Source: Tetrahymena thermophila SB210 (taxonomy: Eukaryota > Ciliophora > Oligohymenophorea > Hymenostomatida > Tetrahymenidae). Taken from it: 64,000 nucleotides of DNA. Positions 52,601 to 64,000 of the stretch are shown one piece after another. Made by a program: the position numbers and the translations under genes. Position 1 is the stretch's first letter; the number at the start of each line of letters is the position of its first letter. The stretch covers positions 248,001-312,000 of the forward strand of contig NW_002476261.1 of assembly GCF_000189635.1 (NCBI RefSeq). The letters run 5' to 3'. The notes under the pieces were generated by a model that saw only the letters and a list, made by a program, of their open reading frames with translations, made no database searches and was not told the DNA's origin.

Positions 52601-55600
52601 TTCAAGAACTAAGCTTATTAAGTAATTTAATTACTTCAAAAATAATTTAATATTTTCAAAATTGAAATAATTTTATTTATTTTTTGCTGTTAATCTAATC
52701 TAGTTTTTATTTACTAAAATAAAAATTAATAATTTTTAAGGGAGCAGGTGCATATATGAGTGGAAATATAACTAGTGTTATTGAAAATGTCATTTTTGAT
52801 AGTAATTATGCATATCAGCCTAAAGGTAATACTTATTTAAATAGAACAAGCGGCAAAGGTGGAGGTCTTGTGTATGATTGCTCAAGAATAAATCCTTCAT
52901 GTACTATTTTATTTAAAAATGGTACTTTTGTTAATAATACTGCTACTATGTAAGGAGGTGGATTTTAATGGAATGATAGAATATTTGATATAAATAGTGT
53001 CTTCACTTTTTCTAACAACAAAGCTTTATATGGAGCAGATATAGCTAGCTATGCGGTTTGTATCATAAAAGTTACAACTCTAAATGATTAATACCCAGAT
53101 TCACTGTGTTACAATAAAGAAGTAGATAAAGGAACAGAAATTGTTACTCGTTTTTCAGTTGATAATATAGCTAGTGGATAAAATGTGGATAATGCCAACT
53201 ACTTTTATAACACAACTGTTTTGCAATTTATGGCATTTGCTTTAGTAGATCACTTAAATCTAAGAATAAAGAGCGATGACTATTCTAAAATTACAATCCT
53301 TCCAGTAGCCAAACTTACTTCAGATGATACAGGTTGGAACAGTATTTTTGTGTAAAATAATGAGTGCTTTGCATAATAAGGATTTTTCAATTTGAAATAA
53401 CTGATTTTAGCAACTGTCCCAGGAAGTATAATTGAGTTATCAGCAGTTACGAATGGTATCCCATACAGATTAGATAGGCAAACTATGAGAAGAAGAAATT
53501 TATAATCAGGTTAAACAATTTTTGAAATATAAGGCGATGAAGAACATTAAAACAATTAAATAGAATCTTAAAATCCTTAAGAAAATAGAAACTATAAGTA
53601 CTTAAAAGAAGATAGGTTTTTAGCAAGCAGTATATTTGTACAGAAAGATTAGACTCAGATTACTTAAACTTCAGATGCAACAATATAAGTTTAGTTAAGA
53701 TAATGTGTTAGAGGAGAAATTATGATGTCTGATTATACCTGTTATTTATGTCCAGCTTATAAATTCAGTTTGTTAGATACGAAAGATATATAAATAGGAG
53801 GTTCCTGCAGTAAATGTGACAATATAAAATCAATATGTATAGGTGGATATTATATAGCTCCTAAAGCTGAGTATTGGCGTTTGGATTCTTATAAGAGCAC
53901 TTTTTATGAATGTCCAAAGCAAGGTGCTTGTTTAGGCTATAAAGATAATACATTTTCATAGTAAAAAACAGAAGATTTCATAGGTTATTGCAAAGAAGGT
54001 CATATGGGTAATTTATGTGACTCTTGCATCAGTGGATGGGCTATGTATTAAAATTAATACTGCGTACCTTGCAACAATAATATTACATATTGGATAAGAG
54101 TTGGATTTACTATAATTATAGCTTTTGCATAAATAGTTATGGCTGTAAGAAGTACCTTGCTTTAAAACCAGTAACCTTTACAAAAGAATGCAATTCTAAT
54201 GAAAATGATTATGAATTTTGTTTAATCTGTATTCATTTTTACCTCTTTCGGAATTAAACTTCCAAGTTTAGTTTCATCTGGACTAAGCTAAACCAACTAA
54301 ATTTTAGCAGCTCCTTTGTAGGTTTTTAACTTTGAATGCATCTACACTTACTGTAATACTCTAGTTCATTTACAAAATTATTTTAGTTATCTTTTATTTT
54401 TAATCAAGATAAATTATTTTCTCATTTTATTCCTTTTTTTTGTTAAACATTTTATTTTAAACAATGTTGATACCAGCCAGCCTTGCATGATTGTTTGTAT
54501 TGACTAACTATTTACTTTATAAATTGATCAAGCATAAAGTAATATTTTTTTTAATATTTGATAAAGCTCTGTTTGTTGATCATGGTATCAGAAGTTACTT
54601 TGCCTAAACTATAATTGTTAGCTTAATTCCTATCATATTTTCATTTTTAGCAGTTCTATATTGGTGCTTAGCTTACTATGCAGAGTATGGAAGGGAAGCT
54701 TTTGTGGATTAATTTTATAAAAGAGAAATAGCTAATAAATTAACTGTTTCAATTATTATTATGCTTTTCACATTGTTACCTCAAATTCTTAATCTTACTT
54801 TATAAGCATATAAATGTGTAAATCTCTCTGATGATAGCAACCCAATATATTATCTTAAAGCTGATTATGATATTGTTTGCTGGGAGTCTTAGCATTGGTA
54901 TAATATTTTATTTTTTAAATCATTGAAACAAATGTTTGATTCTTTATTAAACAGGTACTTTATTATATTTGTAGCAGGTCCAAGTCTTATAATATGGGGT
55001 ATTGTATGCCCTATGCAACTGTTCCACTTCTTCCATGAAAAGAAAGAAAGACTATTTGAAAAAGAATATATTGAAGCTTACGGCTTTCTTTTGAGAGGTT
55101 ATACAAAAAAATCAATATCAAACGAATTTATTATTTTCTATAGAAAGCTGATATTAATTGTTATAGGTATTTATGTTGACTTTTCCTCATAAACATAAGT
55201 ACTGTTGGCATTTGGTGTTTTGGTTATATCATTGACATATCACAATTCTAAATAGCCTTACTAAGATGTTATTTTTAATAACCTAGAAACGAAAAGTCTT
55301 TTATGTTAATCTATCATCTTAATATCCTTGCTTTATATAGCATCAAGTAATAAACGAATTAAATGGTTAATTTTTTTTAAGCTTACTTTTTAAAAAAATA
55401 GCTGCTGACTACGGAGCATAACTATTATTCCTTCTAATATTATTTATAAGTTATTCCTTCTATGTAGGAAATGCTGTATATTACTATTTAAAAGAAACCA
55501 TCTTAAACGTTTTCTAAGGATTTTACAATAATGTAGCCTTGTATAATTTAATAAAAATGTTGGCAGAAAAAACAAAAATTAAACTCCTTCAAAAACTTTA

Positions 55601-56017
55601 AATAATCTTTAAAGAGAAATTTCTTCCATTAGACTACGATCATTAAAAGGTAAAATTTATTATAATCCTTAATGATTTTCTTAAAATTTAATTAATTTAT
55701 CAATTTAGGAAATCAATCGTATGTTCTCATACCTGGAATAAAACTCAAATTTAATGGATGAAAACTTTGCGAAAAGAGATGAGTTTATTCATCTGAAAAG
55801 AGAATCAAAATTAAAATACATTTTCAAGTAAAAAGCAAAAGAACAGAGAGAAATCAAAAAGAAAATAGAAAAGTAGAAGAAAATAGAAAAGAAGAAAGAA
55901 AAACAAGCTAAGAAATCTATTCTAGTTGATTAAAAATCTTAATTAGAATAATAAAGTAAATTATAGAAGTCACCTTTAGGTGTAACTATTGAAATGGAGA
56001 GTATCAAGCATAATTGA
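46657..56017 (+). CDS. large multi-exon surface protein: beta-helix repeats plus multi-pass membrane domain
   Basis: Starts with a signal peptide (MSLISGVLLLLITFICSTF) in a 79-nt first exon (46657-46735), followed by Cys-rich exons (46813-46936 and from about 46980). The middle, about 47500-53400, is rich in short repeats with GGAIYS, GGSIYSF, GAGAYMSG and F..N....GG patterns, typical of a right-handed beta-helix (pectin-lyase/polymorphic-membrane-protein style). A Cys-rich segment follows (53700-54080), including YCKEGHMGNLCDSC. Then comes a membrane domain of several hydrophobic helices (54090-55530, for example VSLIPIIFSFLAVLYW). The tail is a charged Lys/Glu coiled coil (about 55730-56000), ending at TGA 56015-56017. 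Length is roughly 2500-2700 residues; I did not fix every intron in 47400-54600, and the region could in principle be two genes. Putative transmembrane proteins of this plan are common in Tetrahymena; adhesion or sensing is inference. Confidence 0.75.
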
Positions 56018-56626
56018 CTTTAGTTTTTAATATCTTTAAATAATTTTGAAGCCAAAATATATAATTATGAGTTTTATAAATATTTTTCGTAAAAAAATAA
56101 ACTTATTAATTAACTTTCCACTAATAACATATTGAATAAATAACAAATTCAAATTACTATAAAAACTTCAAAAAAACGTTTTTGTTTTTAATTTAATTAA
56201 ATTTGATGAACAAAATGAAATAAATTTTTAATAAAAAATAGAAAATATTAATAGCATTAAATTTTTAATGATTGCTTATGTTTATTTATTTAATAATAAC
56301 CAAATGCTTTAAAATATATTTAATTATAAATTATATTCATTTTATATGGATAAAATCAAACATATTAAATTTTGAATAATTTCTTTTTAACCTTAAAATA
56401 AATAAATGAATTTTGATTCAAAAAAATATATCTTTATCTTAGACAACAGTCTCTTGTATAATAATTGATTTAAATTTATTTTATTTAAAATATTTATTAG
56501 GTAAGATTATCTTTCTTTTATTAATTTCAATTAAACTAAGATACGTTATTAATCCTGACCATAAAAAGTAATAGGAATTTTTGCATTAAAAAAATATATT
56601 AATAATATATGTATTGTAAATTATTT
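56018..56626. other. convergent 3' spacer
   Basis: AT-rich DNA between the stop codons of the surface-protein gene (+) and the CX3C gene (-). Nothing recognised apart from the expected 3' UTRs. Confidence 0.55.
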
Positions 56627-57073
56627 TCATAAATCAGTTCTGCCTATGTAAGCATTATCGCAATCTTCTTAGCAATTGTTATATTCTGATTCACATGCAC
56701 CAGGATTTCTTTTAGCTCTCTGGCATTTTTCAAGCTCTATCGAGCAGTGATCATTGCAAATAGCATTAGGACATTCATCTAAGCATTTTTTTACTTGAGT
56801 TTAACAAGTTATGTAACATTTTGAAGGACCATCGTTTCCGCATCTCATAACACAGTCTTACCAATCTAGTGTGCAGTCTGCCTTGCATTAGTCTATTGTT
56901 TTTAACTTAGGCAAAGGTTATTCGACTTCTTATTCTTCTACTTCTTCTGATTCTTCTTAATTCTATTTAATTTATTCATCTTTTTGATCTTAGTGAGCAT
57001 GTACCACCAAAATAGAAACAAATATTAAAAGTAATATCAAAGAAAACAAATTTTTATTATATCTCAAAGCCAT
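56627..57073 (-). CDS. small secreted protein with six CX3C motifs
   Basis: A single exon of 148 residues (ATG 57071-57073, TGA 56627-56629). The signal peptide (MALRYNKNLFSLILLLIFVS, then ILVVHA) is followed by an acidic Glu/Gln-rich linker of ~40 residues. The remaining ~85 residues hold 14 Cys, twelve of them in six Cys-x3-Cys pairs: CKADC, CVMRC, CYITC, CLDEC, CNDHC and CQEDC. Paired CX3C motifs normally lock two helices into a hairpin by two disulfides, as in mitochondrial small Tim proteins. Here the protein is evidently exported, so a stack of about three disulfide-pinned helical hairpins is a fair inference. I do not recognise the family. Role unknown: a secreted structural, defence or signalling peptide is possible. 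No prohormone-like dibasic pattern is obvious. Confidence 0.82.
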
Positions 57074-57545
57074 TTTTTATATTTCAACTTGTAATTTTTA
57101 ATCCTTTATTTTTTCTGCCTTATTCAAACAATAATTATTTATTATTTTTGATCTTTTTGTAATGATTTTTTACTAAATTATATGATAACAAATGTACAGA
57201 AAATACAACTTGGTTTCTTAAACTAAATTTAATTAATTATTGAATGATCAATCATTTTAATTTGTGCTTCTACCCAAATAAATTATGAAATTTGTAAACA
57301 CAGTCAACAAATGAGAAGTATATACAATTTTAACATTTAATTAAAAAAAATAATTAATTACTTGTGGCAAGTTTTTATTTGATTAATCATATATTAATAT
57401 CAACCTTTTATCAAATTTAAAACTAAAATTTTTATCAAGGCATCTTAATTTTTTTTAATTTTTACTATCTATTAAAATAAATTTCAGAAAAAAATTTTTC
57501 ATTTAAAATAATTAAAAAAAAAAATATTTAGATTCCTCGTTTTTT
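57074..57545. other. intergenic
   Basis: AT-rich spacer between the CX3C gene start and the stop of the FHA gene, both minus-strand. Nothing recognised. Confidence 0.55.
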
Positions 57546-60500
57546 TCAAAAATCGCATTAAAATATATAGCCTTTTACTAAAATGTTAAATCCTTTTTCA
57601 ATAAGAATTTTTTTGGATATGAGTCCACTTTCAATTTCATCAATTTTTTTGACAGCTATTCCTGAATAGAAACTTTGGTCATTGTGAGTAGCCTATAAAA
57701 CCCAAGCTTTATCTTAATAGGATATACAACAGTGAGAGGTATTTCTAATTGTGTGGTTTTCATCTTAAACTCTAATTTAATTATCTTTGTCAGAACCTAT
57801 TTTTATCATAATAGAATCCTATTCATTTATATTATTGTATTGGAATATATAGTCTTCTTTTTCTGTTTCTATATTTGACCATAGTACTCTTAATTATAAT
57901 AAAGCTTCATTAGAATTCTGATTATCCTCTTCAAGCTCTTAAAATGATGGACCTACAAAACTATAAATACTTTAATTCATTTAATTAAATGTAGATTAAA
58001 GCATAATTCTAGATGTGCTAATGTTCATTCCATTCATAAGAGTTGATTACTAAACTGTATTTTAAATAGACTACTTATCAAAAGAACTTTAAGTTTATCT
58101 TTTGAAATCTTGAGTTTACTCATCGTTATTTTCTTTTGATTATTTAACTGATTCAGTATTAAAGCTCATATTTGATTGCACAGAATCTTATTTTTAAAAA
58201 ACAACGTCATTTTCTATTTGTATACTCTCTCTAGGATTATCCCTACTTACACGTTATCTAGTTTAGCTATCTTGGGTGGTATTATATTGATTTATTTAAG
58301 TAGATTCAGCAGTGTTGTTATTATCACTAACAGTGTTTATGGTTTGAGAAACTGTACTAGATTTTCTTGAGTTTTAACGTCTCATTTAACTAATAAAACT
58401 ATGCTTTTTTTAATTAACTGAAGCCCTCTTTTCTTAATTAAAATACATTTAATTACAAGCAATTTAACTCAATGATGAAATAGATGCTAGAGAAGAATTC
58501 ATACTATAATTTTCATTTTCTAAGGAATTTTAAAGATCATCTTTTACTTCATTCTCAAAAGATTAATCAGAGTTTGATTATTCACTTGTCAAATTTTTTT
58601 TATCTGTGTCCTAATTTTTTATTTAATCACTCTAAGCATACTGAGACTCATTATCTTCAAAAAGTTAAGAGTTCTTATATGAAAGTCTTTAAGTTTTACT
58701 TTTATTATTTTTAAAAAATTAAATTTTAGATTGTTTATCCATAGGACTTCTTGGGCTTGAATTTTATTAATTTGCAACTTTGTTTGTAAACACCTTCTAA
58801 TTATTGCTTTATTAAACACCTTAATTTGTATTCTGTGAAAAAGTTTTTACAGCAACTACTTCAAAGGCTATAAGATCTTATATGATAAAAACAGACCCAA
58901 CTTATAATTCAAAGCCAGCATCATCGACTAAAATTTGAGTCAAAGCAGACTGACTAATACATTACACATAATACTAATTTGATTAATCCTCATAAGTAAT
59001 TTTAAATTACTGTCTAGAAATCTAAAATTCATTTTCTTCAAAACAGAAATCAGGTTTGAAAATAGAATTTTTAGCTTTTCTACCAAAAATTAGCTCTCTT
59101 TTATTGAATAAGAATGGGTATTCATTTCCATCTTGATCCTGATATTATTCTAGGTCTTTAGTTTAAACAGTAGATTCTGATAGCAAATTCATTTAGTTTT
59201 CTATCATTGTTTTTTAAAAATCATCTGCAAATTAAGCAATCAAATGATTATTATTTTAGATGCTTATACTTTATGACCTTCTGCAATTAGTAATCTCAGT
59301 TGATATTTTTTCTTGCAACGCCTAAATCTCAAGTTTTTGTTTAACATACTAACAAGAGACGTCTTAGCTTTTAAGTTCTGTTTTCTTTTCTATTCTTGGA
59401 ATCAACGAAAAGAAATTAGATTAATGAGGACAAAGGGTCAAAACCTGACCAAGTTTAAAAGATCCACTTGACAAGCTATTCAGTTATATATTTTCAAGCT
59501 TTTCATCACTTTACTTTTATAAACTTTAAAGAGAGCTAATCGAGCCCTAGTTAAAATGAAATAATTAATTCTTTTCCTTTCTCTGGATAGGAGATTGAGT
59601 TATAGGCACAGGCAAATGATTGAAACCACTTCTTATAAGCTTTATTTGAAGGTCTTTAAGATTATTGTATTAGTAGTTATTTAAATATTTAACAATCTGA
59701 TGCCCTGTAAGTGTCATTATATCTGCATTATAAAATATTAATCTACAAAATAAATTTAGTTTTTCAAAGCTATGAATTTTGCTTAAGATATAAGATATTT
59801 TTTCACATGTAAGCTAGTCAAATAATAGCTAATAGTACTTATTAAACACTAATTAGTAGTTTTATGGATTATGACATGAATTAAAATCTATAAGGATAGC
59901 TAGTTCTGAGAGGAATTCTTCTTCTGAAATCAACTTCTTGTACTCGATAAGTAAATCCTTCAGCTACTGTTTAGTGTAATTAGCTTTTTCTTAATTTAAT
60001 TTTTCCTTGAATTTCACTATATTAATATTGTAATTTATTTTTTTTGCAGACTTTTGATTGTCGCTCAAGCTGCTGCTGTATTAGCGAGAAAGTTCTGGTA
60101 TTCTATTTCCAGGTAAATTTTTTGGAGTACCATCTTCTTTGCTAATATTGGTATATTCTTAGCTAGAAGTAATGTCCTTTGATAAAGAATTTTCTTCCTA
60201 CTTTTATGAACTAGTTTTGTTATCACTCAGCTATAATCCTAACTTTTGAATTATTGCTTGCTCATAAAATTCATCTAAAAGAAATAATTTTATTGGATCA
60301 CATTAAAAAAGTAACCAATTGACATTAAAAGAATTAAATATATGAAGTAATGGGCCAACAAATGAATCAAATGTGCTTTCTAATTAACTAAAAAGATCTT
60401 CGCACATCTTATTATTGCCTAAATTATTAAAGTATTTTCTTTTGCATAATTCTGAAACAAATTCTACAATTTCATTGATGCCTTTTTCGATTTTTTGTAA

Positions 60501-60752
60501 TTAAGTTAAGTAATACATTTCTTCTTGATAATGGATGCGGTAAAGGTTGCAACTTGTGAGAGCTGTTAATAAATTATTGCAATTGTTTAATATCTGTTGA
60601 ATTTAATGTTTTTATATTCTTTAACTCTCAAATTGCATTTATCTCATTGCTCTCTTTAAGTCCTTTACACATTTTTATATACTTTTTACACATTTTAATG
60701 AAAAGTTTTGTTATTAAGTCATTTTATTAGAGCTTCTTAGTTAACGACTCAT
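57546..60752 (-). CDS. long intronless protein with two FHA-like domains
   Basis: An open frame of 1068 residues (ATG 60750-60752, TGA 57546-57548) with no intron, full of TAA/TAG Gln codons. The N-terminal ~330 residues are mostly alpha-helical and charged. An FHA-like domain lies at residues ~540-640: RELIFGRKAKNSI, EFQISRQQFKITYED, then strands ending in FIIQDLIAFEVVAV. The Gly-Arg and Ser-Arg dipeptides match the phosphothreonine-binding loops, but the usual His after Ser-Arg is Gln. A second, more diverged copy is at the C-terminus (~974-1065), with KIGSDKDNQIRVQD and NTSHCCISYQDKAW. Between them lie ~330 residues of Ser/Gln/Asn-rich, probably disordered sequence. FHA domains read phosphothreonine on partner proteins, so a signalling scaffold is likely; no kinase or other catalytic domain is visible. 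Domain calls are by motif only. Confidence 0.8.
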
Positions 60753-62129
60753 TTTTATATGTTTTTGTATAAAATTTATATATTGCCTAGCTTGAAAAAT
60801 GTGATCTTTTTATTAGTTCTAACCTATTTTTAAATAATTGATTGATTAGTACCTAATAGTTATTTGAAGATTTTTACTATTTATTATTAAAAAGCTTAAT
60901 TTATATAAAATATTAATCTACAGTGAGCTAGTAATTTTTAACAACATTTATCTTATAAACTTTCCTCAAAATTCAAAATATATTTAAAATGTTTTATTAA
61001 ATTCATTTGTGGAATTAGTGGAATCAATTATTGTTATATTAATAATTTTATCCTATTTTTTAATTTGAACAAGGTAATTGGTTAAAAGTTTTAGATGGAA
61101 AGCAAATAAATGATAAAAAAAATTAATTTATTTAAAATTTAAAATTTACATAAAAATTCATTTTCTTATAATTAAATTTATTTGGTGTAAATATTCTTAA
61201 ATTTAAATATTTTTTTTTAAAAATATATTTTTTAGAAAATTTGTTTGTAAAAATAATAAAATTTTAAAATTAAAGAAACTATGCTAAATTTTTAATCTTG
61301 GCTATGGTAGATAATGAAATGTTAGTTTTTGAATTTAAATGTTAACAACAAATAAAAATTATGTATTTATATAATGCACATTTTGGTAAAAATAATCTAT
61401 TTATTAGCAATAGTGTTTTATTTATTTTTATTAATTGAATTTTATTTATTTACAATTTATTATTATTAATTTATTTAAAAGCTATTTTGCTAATCGTTAA
61501 ATTAATAAAATAAATCTGAACTAATTTTATTTCATTATTTTGCAAAGTAAAGGATCAGTATAGTTTTTTTAACAATATGTACTCATTATTTATTTTAAAA
61601 TTACTTTATTATTTATTTGTAAGGGTGAATTAACATATTTTATTATAATAAAGTAGATTTTGTAATTATTTATGATTTTATAAAATCTTTTATTTAACTA
61701 AGATAATATCAATTTTCTTTTGAACATATAAAATAAAATGAATCTATTTTAAAACTTTTAAAATATTTTTGAATTTAGATTTTTATTTGCTTTTATAAAA
61801 ATAATTAATTATATTCTTTATAAAAAATACATAAAATTTAATGGTATGTATTTGGAACCATAAAGATCAACAGTATTACTCGATTTTTAAGGAATAAGAA
61901 ATAAATAAGTGTTACAATGACACAATATGCTAGATAGTGGTGAAAAATGGCCTTATGATATCCATAAAATGTTCAAACAAGTAAAAATACCACTCAATTA
62001 AAACTAATTAATAATAGAAGTTATTAAATAATTATTCAAATTAGGTTAAGTGGATAATTAAAAACCAAGTTAAAAATTAATTTAGAAATATTCATAAAAG
62101 ATATAATAAAAGTGTAATATTTAAAAATT
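60753..62129. promoter_or_regulatory. divergent upstream region, FHA gene and right-edge Q-rich gene
   Basis: A 1.4-kb AT-rich stretch between divergent starts. A second ATG at 61841 opens a different frame that hits TGA; it overlaps a GTATG string that could be a splice donor, so an upstream exon of the right-hand gene cannot be ruled out. Confidence 0.4.
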
Positions 62130-64000
62130 ATGAAGAGTTCTATTTAGGGTCTTAATATAGCTGGTTTTTGTGAGTTGGATAAATAGAATTATAATGCTAA
62201 AAATATTTTGATCAATTTAAATAAATGCTAGGTTTAAGAAGCAAGCAAGATAGAAGGTTGCTAACTGAAAAATATACAACTTCAGAGTAATCTAAGTACT
62301 AATTAAGATAATAATTATTCTAAGAGGTTTCAAATACCAAGTGATGACACTTTGAAGTAGTATGTACATAGAAAGGTTAGGTAAGAATTGTCTTATCTAC
62401 TTAATTCCTGCGAATAGACTCAATCAAATAAAGCTGGATAGAAGAAGTAATAAGAACTTCATAGCGATTTATATGGTGATAAATATTTCAAAAATTAGTA
62501 GAGAGATTATGCTGAATAAAATGAAGGAGTGAGAGTTAAGGCAATAACAGATTTTTAAATTTAAAGTCCCAGCTTAGAAAAATATGGGCAAAATAGCGGT
62601 GTTTGTTTAACTGAAGTGAACCTAAGCAGCTAAGTGTACACAAAGTATTAAAAAAATAAACAAAAGTACTTTTAATTGCAAAAATCTTAATAATCACCAC
62701 TACTCATTCCTTGTAATAATCCTACTTTTGAAAATAGGTAAAGCTTTTAAAAAGCAGAAAATTAGAGGTATGAAGAAATTAAAAAAGTCTAATAATAAAA
62801 TTTAGCTAGTATTAGCTAGTTCAATAATTAAGAAATGAACTTTTAATAAATTTAAAGCTAATCTTTTGTATAAGAGAAGCCATTCTTGGTAAAGAGTCGT
62901 CTTAGATAATACTCATAAGCCTCTCCTATGAGTTGGGATGAATTTTATTAAAACGACTAATAAGATTTGAATTTTTATAATTAAAGTTAATATGACTTAT
63001 AAAGAAGTCAAATGAAAACAAGAATTTCACCAAGAAAAAAAATCAATTAAGATAAAATATAAAACGATAGCGTCCTTTTAGATTCAAAAGAAGACACCTG
63101 CTTAACTAAACAAAGGCTTCCTTGCAATAAAGTAAAAAGAGGGTTTTCAGTAGATTAAGCATAATAAAAATCTTCAGACATGATAAATGCATCTTATTTA
63201 CTAAATTGCAGAAGCAACTTAATATCCTATTCTACAGATCTTCCTTCTGATTCGAATGACAACAACTCATCTATTGACCAAAATAATTAATCTAAATGTT
63301 AAAAGGAAATAGTAAAAAGAGATTTAAATTTCATAAATTAAGATATGACTGATTATCCACAAAAACTTGAAGCTAATGATTTGATTTTATCTAAAAGTAT
63401 GGTTAATTAAAGCTCAAAGTCTCCAAATTCTAAAAGTTAATTACAAAATTAATAATAAAAAATAAACTAAAGTTATATTTTTAAAGATAATTCATTCAAT
63501 CTCCTCGATAAATAATAAAGCAATAAGATTAATAACTTATTTACAAATAAATAAAGTTAATATTTAGGAGATCAAGTCTCTTTTCCATCTTTAAATAACA
63601 ATTAAATGATGATTAAATATTAACCTTCAATGTTAGCTAATTTTAAAAAAAAATTTAATTATTAGTTATATAAAAATAAAGTTTTAGAGTAGAGAAACTA
63701 GAAGTGGGAAAATAATAAGTTAAGAAGTAATTCTTTAATATATTTCGATGAAAATCAAAGTATGTAAAAGTAATCATATTCTAATTAGCCTCCATCAAAA
63801 AATTTGGAAAATTTAATTAACCGTGAAAGTAAACTTGTCTAAAATTAATAATAATAAACTTGTAGCTATAAAAATAAAAACGACATAAATAATTTTTATT
63901 GTAATCTTGGCGATATAATAATAGAGAAAAAAAATAGCCCTAAAAAGAGTAACAACATACAATATGATAATATTAAAACAATAGATGAGGAAGAAACACT
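62130..64000 (+). CDS. Q/S/N-rich hypothetical protein, partial at the right edge
   Basis: The frame is open from ATG 62130-62132 to the end of the window (623 codons, no TGA), so the 3' end is missing. In this frame the nearest upstream stop is TGA at 61956-61958, and there is no ATG between it and 62130. The protein is hydrophilic, rich in Gln (largely TAA/TAG), Asn, Ser and Lys, with short basic stretches such as MKTRISPRKKI. No signal peptide, membrane helix or recognisable domain is seen. Its composition is like the left-edge gene (132-2351), which may only reflect shared base bias. Function unknown; possibly a disordered cytoskeletal or regulatory protein. Confidence 0.65.

Noticed and set aside
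58176-58819. Small open frames on both strands inside the FHA gene
   Set aside because: They overlap the continuous 1068-residue minus-strand frame and have no features of their own.
61841-61958. Possible earlier start of the right-edge Q-rich gene at ATG 61841
   Set aside because: That frame is not the frame of the long protein, and the long frame has TGA at 61956-61958. Only an unproven intron could join them.

Overview
The window reads as a ciliate macronuclear chromosome, most likely Tetrahymena or a close relative. It is very AT-rich, its introns are short (about 40-350 bp, GT..AG), and TAA and TAG occur at conserved glutamine or neutral positions inside clearly homologous proteins. Every recognisable gene ends at TGA. 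All models below use that code (TAA/TAG = Gln, TGA = only stop). Genes were recognised by eye from motifs; no database search was run.

Fifteen protein genes are supported. Left part (1-9200): a Q/N-rich protein of unknown function (132-2351, +), two tandem secreted Cys-containing paralogues (2853-3958 and 4888-6009, -; the first appears frameshifted), and a cystathionine beta-synthase that keeps the animal-type N-terminal heme motif (7092-9170, -). Centre: a complete 40-exon cytoplasmic dynein-2 (IFT retrograde dynein) heavy chain (11244-27390, +), facing a kinesin-7-like motor with a very Q/N/S-rich tail (28025-32681, -). Next comes a leucine-rich-repeat gene (33534-36259, -) built almost entirely of 90-nt phase-2 exons, one repeat per exon. 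This is the most striking structure in the window.

Right part: a secreted protein with a beta/gamma-crystallin-like C-terminus, probably secretory-granule cargo (37800-38729, +); a small METTL13/EEF1AKMT4-like methyltransferase (39374-40372, -); a tryparedoxin-like protein with an altered active site (40900-41484, -); an ULK/Atg1-like protein kinase (42470-44685, -); a large surface protein with beta-helix repeats, a Cys-rich segment and a multi-pass membrane domain (46657-56017, +); a small secreted protein with six CX3C motifs (56627-57073, -); an intronless 1068-residue protein with two FHA-like domains (57546-60752, -); and a Q-rich protein running off the right edge (62130-64000, +).

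There is no operon logic. Neighbours are independent eukaryotic genes separated by 0.5-2 kb of AT-rich DNA. Thematically several genes concern cilia or cytoskeleton (dynein-2, kinesin) and the cell surface or secretion (tandem secreted pair, crystallin-like cargo, CX3C protein, beta-helix membrane protein). No rRNA, tRNA, CRISPR, transposon or virus-derived element was recognised.
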